Shown here piece by piece: positions 54,480-62,422 of a stretch of DNA of 64,000 nucleotides. This stretch comes from Candidatus Thiodiazotropha sp. (ex Epidulcina cf. delphinae). Its GTDB lineage: Bacteria > Pseudomonadota > Gammaproteobacteria > Chromatiales > Chromatiaceae. The translations under genes were made by a program, and so were the position numbers. The notes beneath the pieces are model-generated. The model was not told where the DNA came from and made no database searches. It saw only the letters and a program-made list of their open reading frames with translations. The DNA lies in contig JAHXHS010000014.1 in NCBI GenBank assembly GCA_025656455.1, positions 1 through 64,000 on the forward strand, given 5' to 3'. Each line of letters starts with the position of its first letter. The stretch's first letter is position 1.

Positions 54480-55394
54480 TCACTCATCTCCCCACACCAG
54501 CTCCCCTGCCTCCCGCAGGTCGTAGCCGGTCAATCTCTCTGCCATGGTCTGGCAGTCGGGTGAGCGCAGCCGTGCCATGAGGTCCTGGAACAGGCGGCGA
54601 AACCAGATGCTGCGGGGCAGGGTCAGGTCAAAGGACTCCCAGCCGAACGGGATGAACGTCAGACCGTATTCGTTGGCGGCGGCCCGTGCGCCGGGCGCTA
54701 GGTCGGCCTGGTCCATGGCGATGCTGGCGGCAGCTTCCCGCTCTGACAGGGCGGTGCTGACGCAGTTCAGGCGGTCTGCGCTGGTTTCATAGCGGCTCAG
54801 CATTTCGAGCAGGAAGCGCTGTGCGCCGGCGCCGCTCTGGCGCATGGTCCAGCGGTACGGGCGTTCGAAGAGTTGCTCGGGCTCGGGCCGTTGCTGGCCG
54901 ATCTGCCGGCTGACCATGATGCCCTGTTCACGGCGAAACAGGCGGATCAGCACCCATTGCCGGTATTGGGGATATTGGCGCAGCAGCGCGGGGTGGCGCA
55001 TGTGGCTCTCTTGATTCGGTCCCCAGTGGATGCCGCAGGCATCGATCCGGTTGGCTTGCAGCAGCTCCAGTCCGAGGCGGGTGCCGGTGGGGGAGTAGCT
55101 GATCAAGGCGTGGGAGCCGGTCTGTTGGGCGAAGGTCATGATCAGCCGGTAGAGCAGGGGGTCGTCGCTGCCAGCGATCACCAGCCGGTTGGTCATCAGG
55201 CCGCCATGGGCGGAGTCGAGCATCCAGCGATCGACCAGCTCCCTGGGAAACAGCCATTTGCCGGTGATCTTGGTGGCGGGGATGCGCGCTTCGTTGACCA
55301 GTGAATAGATCTTCTTCTCATTCAGATGAAGATACTCCGCCACCTGCTTGACGTTCATGAAGACATGCTGCTCCTGGGACATCACCGCTACCAT
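54480..55394 (-). CDS. Excisionase-type HTH regulator with periplasmic-binding-like domain
   Basis: 304 residues; AAAGGAGG lies six bases before ATG 55394. An N-terminal MerR/excisionase-like helix-turn-helix (about 13-60; NVKQVAEYLHLNEKKIYSLV, KWLFPRELVDRW) is fused to a PBP-like domain (about 70-290; LVIAGSDDPLLYRLIMTFAQ, then GADLAPGARAAANEYGL-type pattern). Such one-component regulators respond to oxyanions or small ligands and often sit with molybdenum/tungsten enzymes. Third gene of the moaA-fdhD operon, 12 bases after fdhD, so it may report molybdate, tungstate or cofactor status. Target promoters unknown. Confidence 0.82.
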   Translation of the reverse strand: MVAVMSQEQHVFMNVKQVAEYLHLNEKKIYSLVNEARIPATKITGKWLFPRELVDRWMLDSAHGGLMTNRLVIAGSDDPLLYRLIMTFAQQTGSHALISYSPTGTRLGLELLQANRIDACGIHWGPNQESHMRHPALLRQYPQYRQWVLIRLFRREQGIMVSRQIGQQRPEPEQLFERPYRWTMRQSGAGAQRFLLEMLSRYETSADRLNCVSTALSEREAAASIAMDQADLAPGARAAANEYGLTFIPFGWESFDLTLPRSIWFRRLFQDLMARLRSPDCQTMAERLTGYDLREAGELVWGDE

Positions 55395-55406
55395 GGATCG
55401 CCTCCT

Positions 55407-56291
55407 TTATCGGCTTTTTGCGTGTTCCACTGATGTTTCCCCGACACGCTTCAGGCGTACCTCAGGCACTGCATCGAAGGTAAGGTTTTCCGCCCCGTTG
55501 TAGACCAGGAAGTGCTTGCCCTTGGCGCGGGCGATCAGGGTTACGCCGACCTGTCTGGCCAACGCCAGTCCCATCTGCGTGACGCCGGAGCGGGAGAGCA
55601 GGATGGGTATCCCCATTTGCGCGACCTTGATCACCATCTCCGAGGTGAGCCTGCCGGTGGTGTAGAAAAGCTTGTCGTTGCCGGCGGTCCCCTCCAGCCA
55701 CATCTGACCGGCGATGGCGTCGACGGCGTTGTGCCGCCCCACATCCTCGATGAACAACTGGATATCCCCATCCCGGCACAGGGCGCAGCCATGCACCGCC
55801 CCTGCCCGCTGGTAGACCTGGTTGTGCGCGTTGAGGGTCTTCAACAGGTCGTATATCTCTGACTGGCGAATGATGCCGCGGGGCAGGCTGATCCTTGCCA
55901 GGTCATCCATCAGGTCGCCGAACACCGTGCCCTGACCGCAACCGGTGGTGACCGTTTTGCGCGCCATCTTTGCATCCAGACCCTCGACGCCGTGATAGGT
56001 GGCGACGGCAACCGATTCGGTCTCCCAATCCACCTGGACCGCCTTGATCTGATCGATGCTCTGCAACAGCCGTTGGTTGCGCAGCCAGCCCAGCACCAGC
56101 ATCTCCGGGCGGGTGCCGAGGGTCATCAGGGTCACGATCTCGCGCTTGTCGAGATAGAGGGTGAGGGCGCGCTCCGCCGCGACATGGCCTGCACGGATTT
56201 CACCGAATTCATCGATCGCCGTGGCGGGCTCGGCGGCATCGAGTCCGGCGTCGGTGAGCAGAGGCCGGTGTTGCGTCTGTAGGGTATCCAT
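55407..56291 (-). CDS. fdhD: Formate dehydrogenase sulfurtransferase FdhD
   Basis: 294 residues from ATG 56291; an in-frame ATG at 56318, inside moaA, lacks a ribosome site. Key features: ERALTLYLDKREIVTLMTLG, RPEMLVLGWLRNQ, TTGCGQGTVF, AGAVHGCALC with the sulfur-carrying cysteine pair (CALC), and EDVGRHNAVDAI. FdhD takes sulfur from IscS and gives the sulfido ligand to the Mo/W of formate dehydrogenase. It lies between moaA and the regulator and faces the fdhA side of the locus. Confidence 0.95.
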   Translation of the reverse strand: MDTLQTQHRPLLTDAGLDAAEPATAIDEFGEIRAGHVAAERALTLYLDKREIVTLMTLGTRPEMLVLGWLRNQRLLQSIDQIKAVQVDWETESVAVATYHGVEGLDAKMARKTVTTGCGQGTVFGDLMDDLARISLPRGIIRQSEIYDLLKTLNAHNQVYQRAGAVHGCALCRDGDIQLFIEDVGRHNAVDAIAGQMWLEGTAGNDKLFYTTGRLTSEMVIKVAQMGIPILLSRSGVTQMGLALARQVGVTLIARAKGKHFLVYNGAENLTFDAVPEVRLKRVGETSVEHAKSR

Positions 56292-56301
56292 CGGCTCTCT
56301 C

Positions 56302-57360
56302 TTATCCGCCGGTGACATTCATGTGGCGAAACAGCACCGGTTGGGCGGTGATATCGAACGCATGCCCTTTGGGTTTGATCTGCATGGCCTGGAGGATGGC
56401 TTGGCGTAGCGGTTCATCATCCAGGGGGTTGGCGCGCACCACCCGGCGCAGATCCTTGGCGTGCTCTTGGCCGAGACAGAGCAGCAGCCTGCCCTCGGCG
56501 GTGAGACGCACCCGGTTGCAGTGCTCGCAGAAGTTGTGGCTATGGGGTGAGATGAAACCGACCCGGGTGTCGCTGTCGTTGATGCGGTAGTAGCGCGCCG
56601 GGCCGCCGGTGGTCTCGGTAGTGGGCAGCAGGGCATAGTGGCGTTGCAGGTCGTGGAGCACTTGATGGCTTGAGTAGAAGACCTCGGCGCGATCGTGATC
56701 GCCGATCACTCCGAGGGGCATCTCCTCGATGAAGCTGATATCCATGCCGCGGCTCTCGGCAAAGGCCACCAGTTGCGGGATCTCATCATGGTTGCGGTTT
56801 TTCAGGATCACTGCGTTGATCTTGACTCGCTGAAAGCCGGCTTCCAGGGCGGCGTCGATGCCGGCCAAGGTGCGGCGAATGTCGCCGGTGCGGGTGATGG
56901 CGCGAAAACGATCCGCGCGCAGGGTGTCGAGGCTGATATTGATGCGGCTGACGCCGGCCGCCTTGAGCGCTTGCGCATGGCGCGCCAGCAGGGTGCCGTT
57001 GGTGGTCAGGGTCAGCTCGCGCAAGCCATCCAACCCGCCGAGGGATTCAAACAGCTGCATCACGCCGCGCCTTGTCAGGGGCTCCCCGCCGGTGATGCGG
57101 ATCTTGCCGACCCCCATATCGACAAAGGATTTGCCCACCCGATAGAGCTCTTCCAATGTCAGTAACTGGGAACGCGGTACGAACTGCATAGCTTCCGACA
57201 TGCAGTAGACGCAGCGCAGATCGCAACGGTCGGTGACTGAGATGCGCAGGTAGTCGATGCGGCGGTTGAAGCGATCGATCAAGCTTGATTGGGTGTATTG
57301 TTCGCGGCTCTCTGCTTTCACGGTCAGCGTCTCCAAGGGGATCTCTGGATCGATACGCAA
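56302..57360 (-). CDS. moaA: GTP 3',8-cyclase MoaA
   Basis: 352 residues; the start is a TTG at 57360 with a weak AGGT upstream. Radical-SAM cluster CDLRCVYC (C46, C50, C53), SAM-binding GGEPLTRRG, arginines for GTP, the second cluster FCEHCNRVRLTAEG...LCLG and the terminal Gly-Gly that is essential for catalysis. It converts GTP to 3',8-cH2GTP, the first step of molybdopterin synthesis. Other moa genes are not in the window. First gene of the minus-strand fdh accessory operon. Confidence 0.95.
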   Translation of the reverse strand: MRIDPEIPLETLTVKAESREQYTQSSLIDRFNRRIDYLRISVTDRCDLRCVYCMSEAMQFVPRSQLLTLEELYRVGKSFVDMGVGKIRITGGEPLTRRGVMQLFESLGGLDGLRELTLTTNGTLLARHAQALKAAGVSRINISLDTLRADRFRAITRTGDIRRTLAGIDAALEAGFQRVKINAVILKNRNHDEIPQLVAFAESRGMDISFIEEMPLGVIGDHDRAEVFYSSHQVLHDLQRHYALLPTTETTGGPARYYRINDSDTRVGFISPHSHNFCEHCNRVRLTAEGRLLLCLGQEHAKDLRRVVRANPLDDEPLRQAILQAMQIKPKGHAFDITAQPVLFRHMNVTGG

Positions 57361-57485
57361 TTACCGTACCTATTATGAAGCTGTTAGCCGAATCACTTTG
57401 ATGGAGTACTGATAAACCGGCAACCAAACGGATTCACTTTTTGTCCCCTCTCCCTCCGGGCTGACTATGAGATACACGGGAGACG

Positions 57486-57500
57486 GCTATTGTTGCGCCA
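57486..57500 (-). promoter_or_regulatory. Possible weak sigma-54 promoter of moaA
   Basis: Read on the minus strand: TGGCGCAACAATAGC, with GG-N10-GC spacing and a good -24 half but TAGC instead of TTGC. It lies 126 bases before the moaA start. Confidence 0.3.
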
Positions 57501-57560
57501 TTGCCTATACGCGATGTTTGACTCGCCAAGCCACTGTTTTAACCTCGTCGTTCCGGCAAA

Positions 57561-57777
57561 CTCGTCATTCCGGCGGATGCCGGAATTCAGGGATTGAGGC
57601 AGGGATCCAATGATGTTCGGTAACTGCCTAACCCTATTGGCCAGTTAACGAAATAACCCCTCTACATATGGCTGGCTTCTACCTGAACCTGCAGAGTTGA
57701 GGAAAATGAAATACCCCAGCGTGTGATTTGAATAGGGGTGGCCCTGGATTCCGGCATCCGCCGGAATGACGAGGGTA
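57561..57777. repeat. Two R6 REP palindromes
   Basis: GTCATTCCGGCGGATGCCGG at 57563 and, inverted, GGATTCCGGCATCCGCCGGA at 57746. They match the palindrome at 54401-54433. The surrounding 57361-57920 shows no gene. Confidence 0.65.
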
Positions 57778-57926
57778 TAGCGGTGGTGGGGGTAGTTCAT
57801 ACAAGTGGTTGTCTTCACCGTGTGGGTAATAGTCAGCCCAGAGGGAAAAGGGACTCTCCATTTGGTTGAATCAATAGTTTGGGTTGCCGGTTTAATTGAT
57901 TGAAGCGGGTCCGGATTGTCGAAGCG

Positions 57927-57976
57927 GCGGGACAAGTGGTGTGAAATGTCCCACATCCGGGGAGACAGGCGGGACA
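57927..57976 (+). promoter_or_regulatory. Predicted enhancer (UAS) for sigma-54 activator
   Basis: Three copies of one 8-base word: GCGGGACA (57927-57934), its complement form TGTCCCAC (57947-57954), and GCGGGACA (57969-57976). They form two overlapping inverted repeats 86-149 bases before the -24/-12 promoter, the usual distance for NtrC-type activator sites. The NtrC-like protein encoded at 26.7 kb is the natural candidate. Confidence 0.6.
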
Positions 57977-58061
57977 TTTTGCCCTGTTTTTCCCAGGCTC
58001 CCTTTCCCGGACTATTTTCCCATCGCGACTGTTTTGCGATTTTTCTGCCGCTACCGCCGGT

Positions 58062-58076
58062 TGGTATGCAACTTGC
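58062..58076 (+). promoter_or_regulatory. Predicted sigma-54 promoter of DUF3305 operon
   Basis: TGGTATGCAACTTGC fits TGGYRYRN4TTGC fully, with GG-N10-GC spacing. It lies 40 bases before the DUF3305 start. Confidence 0.7.
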
Positions 58077-58115
58077 GATATGAGGTCATTGGATACCAGA
58101 TCGGGGTGTCGAACC

Positions 58116-58646
58116 ATGACGGCAACGAGTATCAGAGAGATAGCAGCTAAAAACCCTCAGACATTCAGTGTTTCGGTGATTATGCAACAATCACCCAGCG
58201 CTTCGATCTGGCTCGATGAAAGCTGGGAGGCGGTGGGCATACTTGCCACTGCGGATGGGCATCAAAATGGCAATCAAAAAGTGGCGCTGATCCATCAGGA
58301 GGGCGGTGTTCGCCGCTATCTCTATCCCGGCTTCACCCTGCGCCTGCACGAGGACGAGTGCGAAAGCTATTACCATAATCTGATATCGCCGCAACCGTGC
58401 TGTTATGTGGTGGCGAATCAGGACGATCAGGGCAGGCCGGAGCCTTTTCTGGTGAGCCTCAGTTTCGATGAGGCCCATGCCTATCTCGAGGGTGACGAGA
58501 CGGTCTACGCAGTGCCGGTGCCGGCGGAACTCTACCGTTGGACCGAGGCCTTTGTGCTGGCCCGCTACGTCCCGCGCAAACGCACCAAACGCAAACGCGC
58601 TGACTGGAAATCGGCAGGTCAGAGGCCGGATGATCATGAAGCCTGA
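58116..58646 (+). CDS. DUF3305 protein
   Basis: 176 residues from ATG 58116. The pattern FSVSVIMQQSPSASIWLDES and WEAVGILATAD, then YPGFTLRLHEDECESYYHNL and RWTEAFVLARYVPRKRTKRK matches DUF3305, a family found beside formate dehydrogenase genes. Soluble, with a basic C-terminal segment. It overlaps the DUF3306 gene by 17 bases. Exact role unknown; probably FDH assembly or delivery. Confidence 0.85.
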   Translation: MTATSIREIAAKNPQTFSVSVIMQQSPSASIWLDESWEAVGILATADGHQNGNQKVALIHQEGGVRRYLYPGFTLRLHEDECESYYHNLISPQPCCYVVANQDDQGRPEPFLVSLSFDEAHAYLEGDETVYAVPVPAELYRWTEAFVLARYVPRKRTKRKRADWKSAGQRPDDHEA

Positions 58647-59175
58647 GGATCCGCCAACCGAAGAGACCCTGAGTCACGACATCTTCTACCGTCGCTGGTC
58701 TGAGCGAAAACAGGCGTCGCGCCTGCCGGTTGCGGCCGTGGATGAACCGGTTGACGCGCAACTGCCGAGCGATGCGGACATGCCCCCCCTGGAGAGCCTG
58801 GATGAGGCATCGGACTACAGCGGTTTTCTCTCCCCGAAGGTATCGGAGCCGCTCCGCCAGTTGGCGCTGAAAAAACTCTTTCACAGCGCCGCCTTTAATA
58901 TTTGCGATGAGTTGGATGACTATGCGGAGGACTTCACCCGCTTTGAAAAACTGGGCGAGGTGATGACGGCAGATCTGCGCCACCGCCTGGAGCAGGAGGC
59001 CCGTAAGCAGCGGGAGCCTGAGGGTGAAGCAGCCAATGCTCAATTAGCAGACAGCGAATCCGGGGAGACGCCTGACAGGCAACCGGCGGATAGCGCTGCA
59101 CCGCCAGAGATGGATGAGCCGGAGATCTCGGCGTCTGTCTCGCCAGACCCACCATCCGACGAGGCTGGATCATGA
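58630..59175 (+). CDS. DUF3306 protein
   Basis: 181 residues from ATG 58630 (a second ATG at 58636). It starts with SHDIFYRRWSERKQASRL; the DUF3306 core is ALKKLFHSAAFNICDELDDY. The last 60 residues are acidic and proline-rich, probably disordered. The stop overlaps the start of the ferredoxin-type gene (ATGA). A usual companion of DUF3305 in fdh clusters. Confidence 0.85.
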   Translation: MIMKPEDPPTEETLSHDIFYRRWSERKQASRLPVAAVDEPVDAQLPSDADMPPLESLDEASDYSGFLSPKVSEPLRQLALKKLFHSAAFNICDELDDYAEDFTRFEKLGEVMTADLRHRLEQEARKQREPEGEAANAQLADSESGETPDRQPADSAAPPEMDEPEISASVSPDPPSDEAGS

Positions 59176-60800
59176 GTGAATCGATTGAGACCATCGAGGC
59201 GGTCACCAACCGCCATGCGCGGGAACAGGCCCTGGCGGCGATGGATCGGGTCAGGGTAGAGCCGACCAGCCTGGTGAATTATCAATCCCGCGGCAGAGTC
59301 GCCGTGATCGGCGATCAACAGGCGCAGGAGATTGCGCCAAGGCTGAACGAGACCCTGAGTCCGGTCGTGATTCTGACCGAGGGAGCGGAGGAGCCGGGCG
59401 CACCGGTGATAGCGGTGGGCGGGCGCGCAATCCGCATCGATGGCTACCTGGGCGCCTTCAGGATTCAACTCGGCGAACCGGGGCGGTCCAATGCCGAGAG
59501 CGTGGCCGTGGATCTGATTCTCGATCTCACTCCACAACCCCTGCTGGAAAAGGGGATGAATCCCCCTGGCTACTACCATTCGAGCTGTGACGAGGATCGC
59601 CTGTCACCGGTGCTCGACGAGGTGGCGCGGATGACCGGCGGTTTCGAGAAGCCGCGCTATTTCGACTATGACCCGGCGATCTGCGCCCACGGCCGGTCGG
59701 GCAAGACCGCCTGTACTCGCTGCATCGATGTCTGTCCCGCCGATGCAATCACCGGGTTGGCCGAGACCATTGAGGTGAACAGTTATCTCTGTCAGGGCGG
59801 CGGCGCTTGCGCCAGCGTCTGTCCCAGCGGCGCGATTCGCTATGTCTACCCTGCCGTTAAAGATACCTTGGCGAGGCTGCGCAAGCTGCTGAGCGTCTAT
59901 CGGGAGAAGGGCGGCAAAGACCCGGTTCTGCTGTTTCATGCAGCGTCGGATGATCCACTCCCGCAGACGATGCGCAGTAACCATCTGCCGGTGGTGATCG
60001 AAGAGCTGGCCAGCGTCGGCCTGGATGTCTGGCTCTCCGCCTTGGCCTATGGCGCGCGGCGGTTGCTGCTGGTGGATGGGGGCTCCATGCCGTCAAGCGT
60101 GGCGATAGGGATGCGCGAGCCGTTGCGCACAGCCCGCGAAATTGTCTCTGCGATGGGCTATCCCCCAGGGGTGATCAGACTGACCGGCAGAGAGGCGCTG
60201 GATGAAGCGGGGCAGGAGACCATGCCTGATATCGAACCGGCCGGTTTTTCCGGCATCGGCGGCAAACGGCAATCGATCTATCTGGCCATCGATCATCTGC
60301 ATGCCCAGGCGCAACGCCCCAAACCCATGGCCACCCTGACTACGGGAGCCCCATTCGGAACCGTCTATGTGGCGGCGAACGCCTGCACCCTCTGTCTCTC
60401 TTGCGTCAGCGCCTGCCCCGGCAAGGCGCTGCAGAGCGGTAGCGAAGAGATCCCCCAACTGCGTTTCATCGAGGCCAACTGCCTGCAGTGCGGCATCTGC
60501 ACCCGCACCTGTCCCGAGGATGCGATCTGGATCACCCCCCGTCTGTTGTTCGATGCCGAGCGTCGCAATCGGTTGCAAACCCTGCATCAAGAGCAGCCCT
60601 TTTGCTGTACGGCCTGCGGCAAACCTTTCGCCACCCGTTCGGTGATCGACAAGATGCGCAACAAACTCAAGGGACACTACATGTTCCAAAACGAGCGGGC
60701 GCTGAAGCGCCTCACCCTTTGCGACGCCTGCCGGGTGGTGGACATTGTGCAGGATCCCGAGGCCATCGGCGGTGGCCTGGATGGAGAGATACGCCAATAG
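59172..60800 (+). CDS. Multi-[4Fe-4S] ferredoxin-type protein of fdh cluster
   Basis: 542 residues, cytoplasmic. Four ferredoxin motifs: CxxCIDVCPAD (TACTRCIDVCPADAITG), CQGGGACASVCPSGAI, CTLCLSCVSACPGKAL and CLQCGICTRTCPEDAI, followed by two extra Cys pairs (FCCTACGKPF, LCDACRVVD). Between the second and third motif is a flavodoxin/Rossmann-like part (LDVWLSALAYGARRLLLVDG) resembling HdrA/MvhD-type modules. Likely an electron carrier or FDH assembly factor. It is the third gene of the DUF3305 operon, joined by ATGA overlap. Confidence 0.85.
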   Translation: MSESIETIEAVTNRHAREQALAAMDRVRVEPTSLVNYQSRGRVAVIGDQQAQEIAPRLNETLSPVVILTEGAEEPGAPVIAVGGRAIRIDGYLGAFRIQLGEPGRSNAESVAVDLILDLTPQPLLEKGMNPPGYYHSSCDEDRLSPVLDEVARMTGGFEKPRYFDYDPAICAHGRSGKTACTRCIDVCPADAITGLAETIEVNSYLCQGGGACASVCPSGAIRYVYPAVKDTLARLRKLLSVYREKGGKDPVLLFHAASDDPLPQTMRSNHLPVVIEELASVGLDVWLSALAYGARRLLLVDGGSMPSSVAIGMREPLRTAREIVSAMGYPPGVIRLTGREALDEAGQETMPDIEPAGFSGIGGKRQSIYLAIDHLHAQAQRPKPMATLTTGAPFGTVYVAANACTLCLSCVSACPGKALQSGSEEIPQLRFIEANCLQCGICTRTCPEDAIWITPRLLFDAERRNRLQTLHQEQPFCCTACGKPFATRSVIDKMRNKLKGHYMFQNERALKRLTLCDACRVVDIVQDPEAIGGGLDGEIRQ

Positions 60801-61468
60801 ATAGCGCCCGTTCAGGAACAACACAATGTCTCTCGCAAAGACGCGAAGATCGCAAAGTTATTGCTTAATTTGGCTCTTCCCCTATTCGGGTGGGTAAGAA
60901 AGTCATGCGCATCAACTCATATCAAGCGGGATTTGTCCGCAAATGAACGCGAATAAACGCAAATTCGCTGTGAATGGCCTCATGCTGTGGTTCCGCTAAC
61001 CCGCTGGGGTCATGCGGCGATATTTCTCTCGCCAAGCATGCAAGGCCTGAAGAGGTTTTGCGGGCTTGGCGAGAGTCTCTTTTCGCCACGATTGAAAACC
61101 ATCAAGGCAAGGTACAGATGGATTATTTGCATTTGCGTTAATTGGCGTTCATTCGCGGACAATCAGTTTCGTAGGGTGCGGCCCTGCCGCACCGTAACTT
61201 GAAGCCCTGGAACCCAAGGTATTGGGTCAGGGGGCCGCGAAGTGAAGAAACCCGTCATAGCAAACAGGCGCGCAACCCAGCATGGTGCGGCAGGGCCGCA
61301 CCCTACGCCCTGTTCATATCATGCGTTCCCACATAGAACATGGGAACGAGTTAAATTTGAACGCCGAGACTTGAGTTAATAAAAAGCGTTTTTCTTTCCT
61401 GGCAGGCGCTGAATAGGGCAGTGATGGGTCAATCTCAGCCTTTTTTGTCATTTCTTTGCCGGCCGGGT
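60801..61468. repeat. Repeat-filled gap between fdh gene groups
   Basis: R3 at 60826-60858 and 61021-61086 (CTCTCGCAAAGACGCGAAG; TTGGCGAGAGTCTC), R4 at 60872-60898 (CCCCTATTCGGGTGGGTAAG), R2 at 60931-60968 and 61131-61166, an R1 doublet at 61171-61306 with inverted ends about 135 bases apart, and the inverted repeat GTTCCCA-N9-TGGGAAC near 61323-61347. No gene. Confidence 0.6.
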
Positions 61469-61483
61469 TGGTCCATGGCTTGC
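61469..61483 (+). promoter_or_regulatory. Possible sigma-54 promoter of torD-fdhA
   Basis: TGGTCCATGGCTTGC has GG-N10-GC spacing, TTGCA at -12 and one change in the -24 half. It lies 26 bases before the torD start, leaving a very short leader. No GCGGGACA motif was found nearby. Confidence 0.45.
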
Positions 61484-61509
61484 ATATCTATTACTCGGAG
61501 GAGCGTGTG

Positions 61510-62175
61510 ATGACTGATTTGAGCCAAGCTGTCCATACCGATGACCCGACCACAGGCAGTCAGTTGCCTGAGACAAGGGACAGCATTGCCCAGGGGACAT
61601 TGGATGAGGAACAGCACTATCGCCTAGGCGCCTATGGCGTGTTGGCGCAACTGTTGAGGCATGCCCCTGATCAGCCGATGCTGGACCGGGTGGCGGGATT
61701 CGCCGGCGTCGAACCCTCCCGGGATGAGTTGGCGCTGGCGATGTCGATGTTGGGACTCTCCGCCTCCGACTCCCGTCCGGAAGCGGTGGACAACGAGTTT
61801 CACGACCTCTTTATCGGCATGGGACGCGGCGAACTGGTGCCTTACGGCTCCTGGTACCTCACCGGTTTTCTGATGGAAAAACCCTTGGGTCGTCTGCGCG
61901 ACGACCTGGCAGGGCTGGGATTTCAACGCCAGGACGGGGTGACCGAGCCAGAGGATCACATCGCCGCGCTGTGTGAGGTGATGGCCATGCTGATCAATGA
62001 CGGGATCGGTTTTCAGCAACAATCACACTTCTTCGAATCGCATATGGCTGGTTGGCTTGAGCGCTTTTTCGCCGATCTGAGCGAGGCGAAATCAGCGGTC
62101 TTCTATCGTGCGGTGGGGCGCTTCGGCGCCTCATTCGTGGCGATGGAAAAACGTTACCTGAGTATGCCGGTATAG
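61510..62175 (+). CDS. TorD/DmsD-family chaperone
   Basis: 221 residues from ATG 61510 with GGAGGAG about seven bases upstream. All-helical TorD fold: RLGAYGVLAQLLRHAP, the family motif EFHDLFIGMGRGELVPYGSWYLTG, then EDHIAALCEVMAMLI and HMAGWLERFFADL. These chaperones hold Mo/W enzyme precursors, guard their Tat signals and help cofactor loading. Upstream of a small Tat-signal gene and fdhA, so FdhA is the expected client. Confidence 0.92.
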   Translation: MTDLSQAVHTDDPTTGSQLPETRDSIAQGTLDEEQHYRLGAYGVLAQLLRHAPDQPMLDRVAGFAGVEPSRDELALAMSMLGLSASDSRPEAVDNEFHDLFIGMGRGELVPYGSWYLTGFLMEKPLGRLRDDLAGLGFQRQDGVTEPEDHIAALCEVMAMLINDGIGFQQQSHFFESHMAGWLERFFADLSEAKSAVFYRAVGRFGASFVAMEKRYLSMPV

Positions 62176-62197
62176 CAATCAACCCAAGGGTGCTTCC

Positions 62198-62404
62198 ATG
62201 AAAAAACGACCTGAGCAATCAGCGAATCCCAAACGTAGGGCGTTTCTGCGTGGCGCTGCCGGCGCCGGCGTCGGCGCGGCAGTGGCGGTCAGCCTTCCCG
62301 GCCTGGCTTCGACGGAAGAGACCGCCGGCGACGACTCAAAGCCTCAAAAGGGTTATCGACTGACGCCTCATATCGCGGCTTACTACAAGTCAACCGTCGG
62401 CTGA
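62198..62404 (+). CDS. Small Tat-signal protein of fdh cluster
   Basis: 68 residues. Twin-arginine signal PKRRAFLRGAAGAGVGAAVA at the N terminus, then a short charged segment and the C terminus YRLTPHIAAYYKSTVG. Short proteins of this type occur immediately before Tat-dependent formate dehydrogenase genes and are thought to assist the enzyme. It lies 22 bases after torD and 18 before fdhA. Confidence 0.8.
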   Translation: MKKRPEQSANPKRRAFLRGAAGAGVGAAVAVSLPGLASTEETAGDDSKPQKGYRLTPHIAAYYKSTVG

Positions 62405-62422
62405 GCCATTGAGGATACCTGA

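Noticed and set aside
61323..61347. Enhancer site for the torD promoter (GTTCCCA..TGGGAAC)
   Set aside because: It differs from the GCGGGACA word and resembles a common dispersed palindrome, so it was not assigned to the activator.
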